Assembly: GCA_947384015.1 (NCBI GenBank)
Contig: CANDFN010000059.1
Coordinates: 1 to 6,258, forward strand
Length of the DNA: 6,258 nucleotides
Reading direction: 5' to 3'
Source: an uncultured Clostridia bacterium
Lineage (GTDB): Bacteria > Bacillota > Clostridia > Christensenellales > UBA1242
Shown piece by piece: positions 5,160 through 6,258 of this stretch; positions within the stretch are counted from its first letter, which is position 1, and each line of letters opens with the position of its first letter. The position numbers and the translations under genes are program-made. The notes below the pieces were generated by a model that had not been told where the DNA came from, did no database searches, and saw nothing but the letters and a program-made list of their open reading frames with translations.

Positions 5160-5699
5160 CTAACCAAATAAACTTCTAAATACTATTGTTAATCTATCAA
5201 AGAATGTAAGTTCCGTATCATCATCGCCATAATCACGAGGAGTGTTTACTGTTAGTTCTAAACCATTAACGGCTTCTCCTTGAGGTGTGGTTGAAACACC
5301 ATTTAAGTTGGCTGTAGCAATTTCTATATTTTGTGTTGCTGTTGTATTTGTATGACCTTTTGTTATTATAGATGCCGTGTTAACACCAACAAAACCTAAA
5401 AGCAACGCAAACACACATGCATATACGCCAGTTAATATTTTTACTCTGCGTCTAACAAAGGTGCGCTTTTCATCCTCTTTACGCGCAAAGGTTTTCTCTG
5501 CGGTTCTTTTGCCTTGCTCTACTTGTTTTAAGCCCTTCAGTTCTGGTGCTTGAATAGTAGTAACTTCACTTTCACTTTTTAATAAATCTTCAAGGCGAGG
5601 TAAATCTTCAAAACCAGTGTCTGTTTTGTTTTCAGTTACAGTATCTGTTTGATTTTGTTTTTGTTGCTCTGGTATTTGATTAAAGTTTTCAAAATCCAT
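5160..5699 (-). CDS. Single-pass membrane protein in the ftsL position downstream of rsmH
   Basis: The protein has 179 residues: a polar, Gln/Glu/Lys-rich cytoplasmic region (1-87), a basic RRRVK (83-87), one membrane segment (about 88-110) and an outer part of about 70 residues rich in Thr and Asn that ends in an amphipathic stretch, ELTFFDRLTIVFRSLFG (163-179). The positive charges before the helix predict N-in, C-out topology. In Bacillota the gene after rsmH is usually ftsL, a bitopic division protein. Topology and position agree, but FtsL normally has a leucine-zipper-like coiled coil straight after the membrane segment and a much shorter cytoplasmic part; neither is seen here. It may be a highly diverged FtsL or an unrelated replacement. 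The ATG is preceded by AAGGAGG at good spacing, 25 bases after the rsmH stop, so the two are almost surely cotranscribed. Stop is TAG. Confidence 0.85.
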   Translation of the reverse strand: MDFENFNQIPEQQKQNQTDTVTENKTDTGFEDLPRLEDLLKSESEVTTIQAPELKGLKQVEQGKRTAEKTFARKEDEKRTFVRRRVKILTGVYACVFALLLGFVGVNTASIITKGHTNTTATQNIEIATANLNGVSTTPQGEAVNGLELTVNTPRDYGDDDTELTFFDRLTIVFRSLFG

Positions 5700-5724
5700 A
5701 TTACTCCTCCTTAGTATGATTAGT

Positions 5725-6258
5725 TTATATCTTCTCTGCCACCCTTAATTTAGCACTTGCTGAACGAGAGTTGTAATTTAACTCTTCTTCTGTTGGTGCA
5801 AGCGGATGACGGGTTATCAACTTAATATCTGCCTTATGGTTACATATACATTTTGGTATACGTGGTGGACAAATACAGTTGGTTGAGTGTAATTTGAATG
5901 CATTTTTAATAACCCTATCTTCTAGTGGATGAAAGGATATTATACATATTCTACCACCAATTTTTAATTTTTGCAACATTTTTTCAACTGCAACAGGCAA
6001 ATCATTAAGTTCGTTATTTACTTCAATTCTTATTGCCTGAAACACTTTATTTGGCAAACTTGCTTTATTTTGCAACTTTGGCGGATAGCTAGATATAACA
6101 ATATCTCGTAACTGATAAGTAGTTTCTATTGGTTTTATTTCTCTTTGTTTTACAATTTTGCGTGCTATTTGACGTGCATTGCGTTCTTCACCATAAGTAT
6201 ACATAATGCGGGATAACTCTTGCTCACTGTAGTTATTAATCACTTTATACGCATCTAA
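5725..6258 (-). CDS. rsmH: 16S rRNA (cytosine-1402 N4)-methyltransferase RsmH, C-terminal 177 residues, cut by the window edge
   Basis: RsmH (MraW) transfers a methyl group from S-adenosylmethionine to N4 of C1402 in the decoding centre of 16S rRNA. The visible part matches the C-terminal half of the roughly 310-residue enzyme: NNYSEQEL (8-15, counting from the window edge), AIRIEVNNEL (75-84), ISFHPLEDR (107-115), the Cys cluster C-I-C...C-I-C (128, 130, 137, 139) common in Bacillota, and the ending NSRSASAKLRVAEKI (163-177). The frame stays open to the right edge and reads LDAYKVINNYSE, as expected inside the family, so a GTG at 6243 is an internal Val codon and not the start. The SAM-binding N-terminal part lies outside the window. 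The gene heads the division cluster and is followed by a bitopic protein gene. Confidence 0.96.
   Translation of the reverse strand, partial: LDAYKVINNYSEQELSRIMYTYGEERNARQIARKIVKQREIKPIETTYQLRDIVISSYPPKLQNKASLPNKVFQAIRIEVNNELNDLPVAVEKMLQKLKIGGRICIISFHPLEDRVIKNAFKLHSTNCICPPRIPKCICNHKADIKLITRHPLAPTEEELNYNSRSASAKLRVAEKI

Noticed and set aside
558..5162. Genome-wide reading of TAG as an amino acid
   Set aside because: TAG ends ackA directly before its terminator and ends the bitopic protein gene. Reading through would extend ackA into the terminator hairpin.
6241..6243. GTG as the start of rsmH
   Set aside because: The frame continues to the window edge with family-like sequence (LDAYKV before INNYSE), and too little of the enzyme would remain.

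Overview
The window is strongly AT-rich, with typical Bacillota gene content: a Firmicutes-style RsmH with its Cys cluster, a YlbJ-type sporulation membrane protein, and a Pta/AckA acetate pathway. Several genes have strong AAGGAGG-type ribosome binding sites. The best guess is a low-GC, probably anaerobic and fermentative Clostridia-like bacterium; the species cannot be told from the sequence. No tRNA, rRNA, CRISPR array or insertion sequence was seen.

Layout. Positions 1-455 (minus) hold the start of an unrecognised protein that runs off the left edge. Positions 558-3016 (minus) are a compact acetate operon in the order small conserved ORF (3016-2813), pta, ackA. It has a promoter at its head, a second strong promoter between pta and ackA, and an intrinsic terminator directly after ackA. 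Facing away from it are two plus-strand membrane-protein genes, a YlbJ-family protein (3075-4043) and an unknown four-helix membrane protein (4109-4654). On the right, again on the minus strand, are the C-terminal part of rsmH (5725-6258, running off the edge), a single-pass membrane protein in the position normally held by ftsL (5160-5699), and a gene of unknown function interrupted by two in-frame TAG codons (4691-5137). A bidirectional terminator at about 4655-4696 separates the converging units.

How the parts work together. Pta and AckA turn acetyl-CoA into acetate with ATP formation. The small ORF upstream of pta is spaced for translational coupling with it. rsmH and the bitopic protein look like the front of a division/cell-wall (dcw) cluster whose usual next gene, ftsI, is replaced here by the interrupted gene.

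Most unusual points: (1) the reading frame with two TAG interruptions, otherwise intact over 148 codons and with an excellent ribosome binding site; (2) three genes without a Shine-Dalgarno sequence, two of which have promoters placed so that transcription should begin at the A of the ATG, suggesting leaderless mRNAs; (3) a 10-bp palindrome, TTTATATAAA, placed exactly 8 bases before the ATG of both plus-strand genes, with an extra copy 30 bp further upstream at the second gene.
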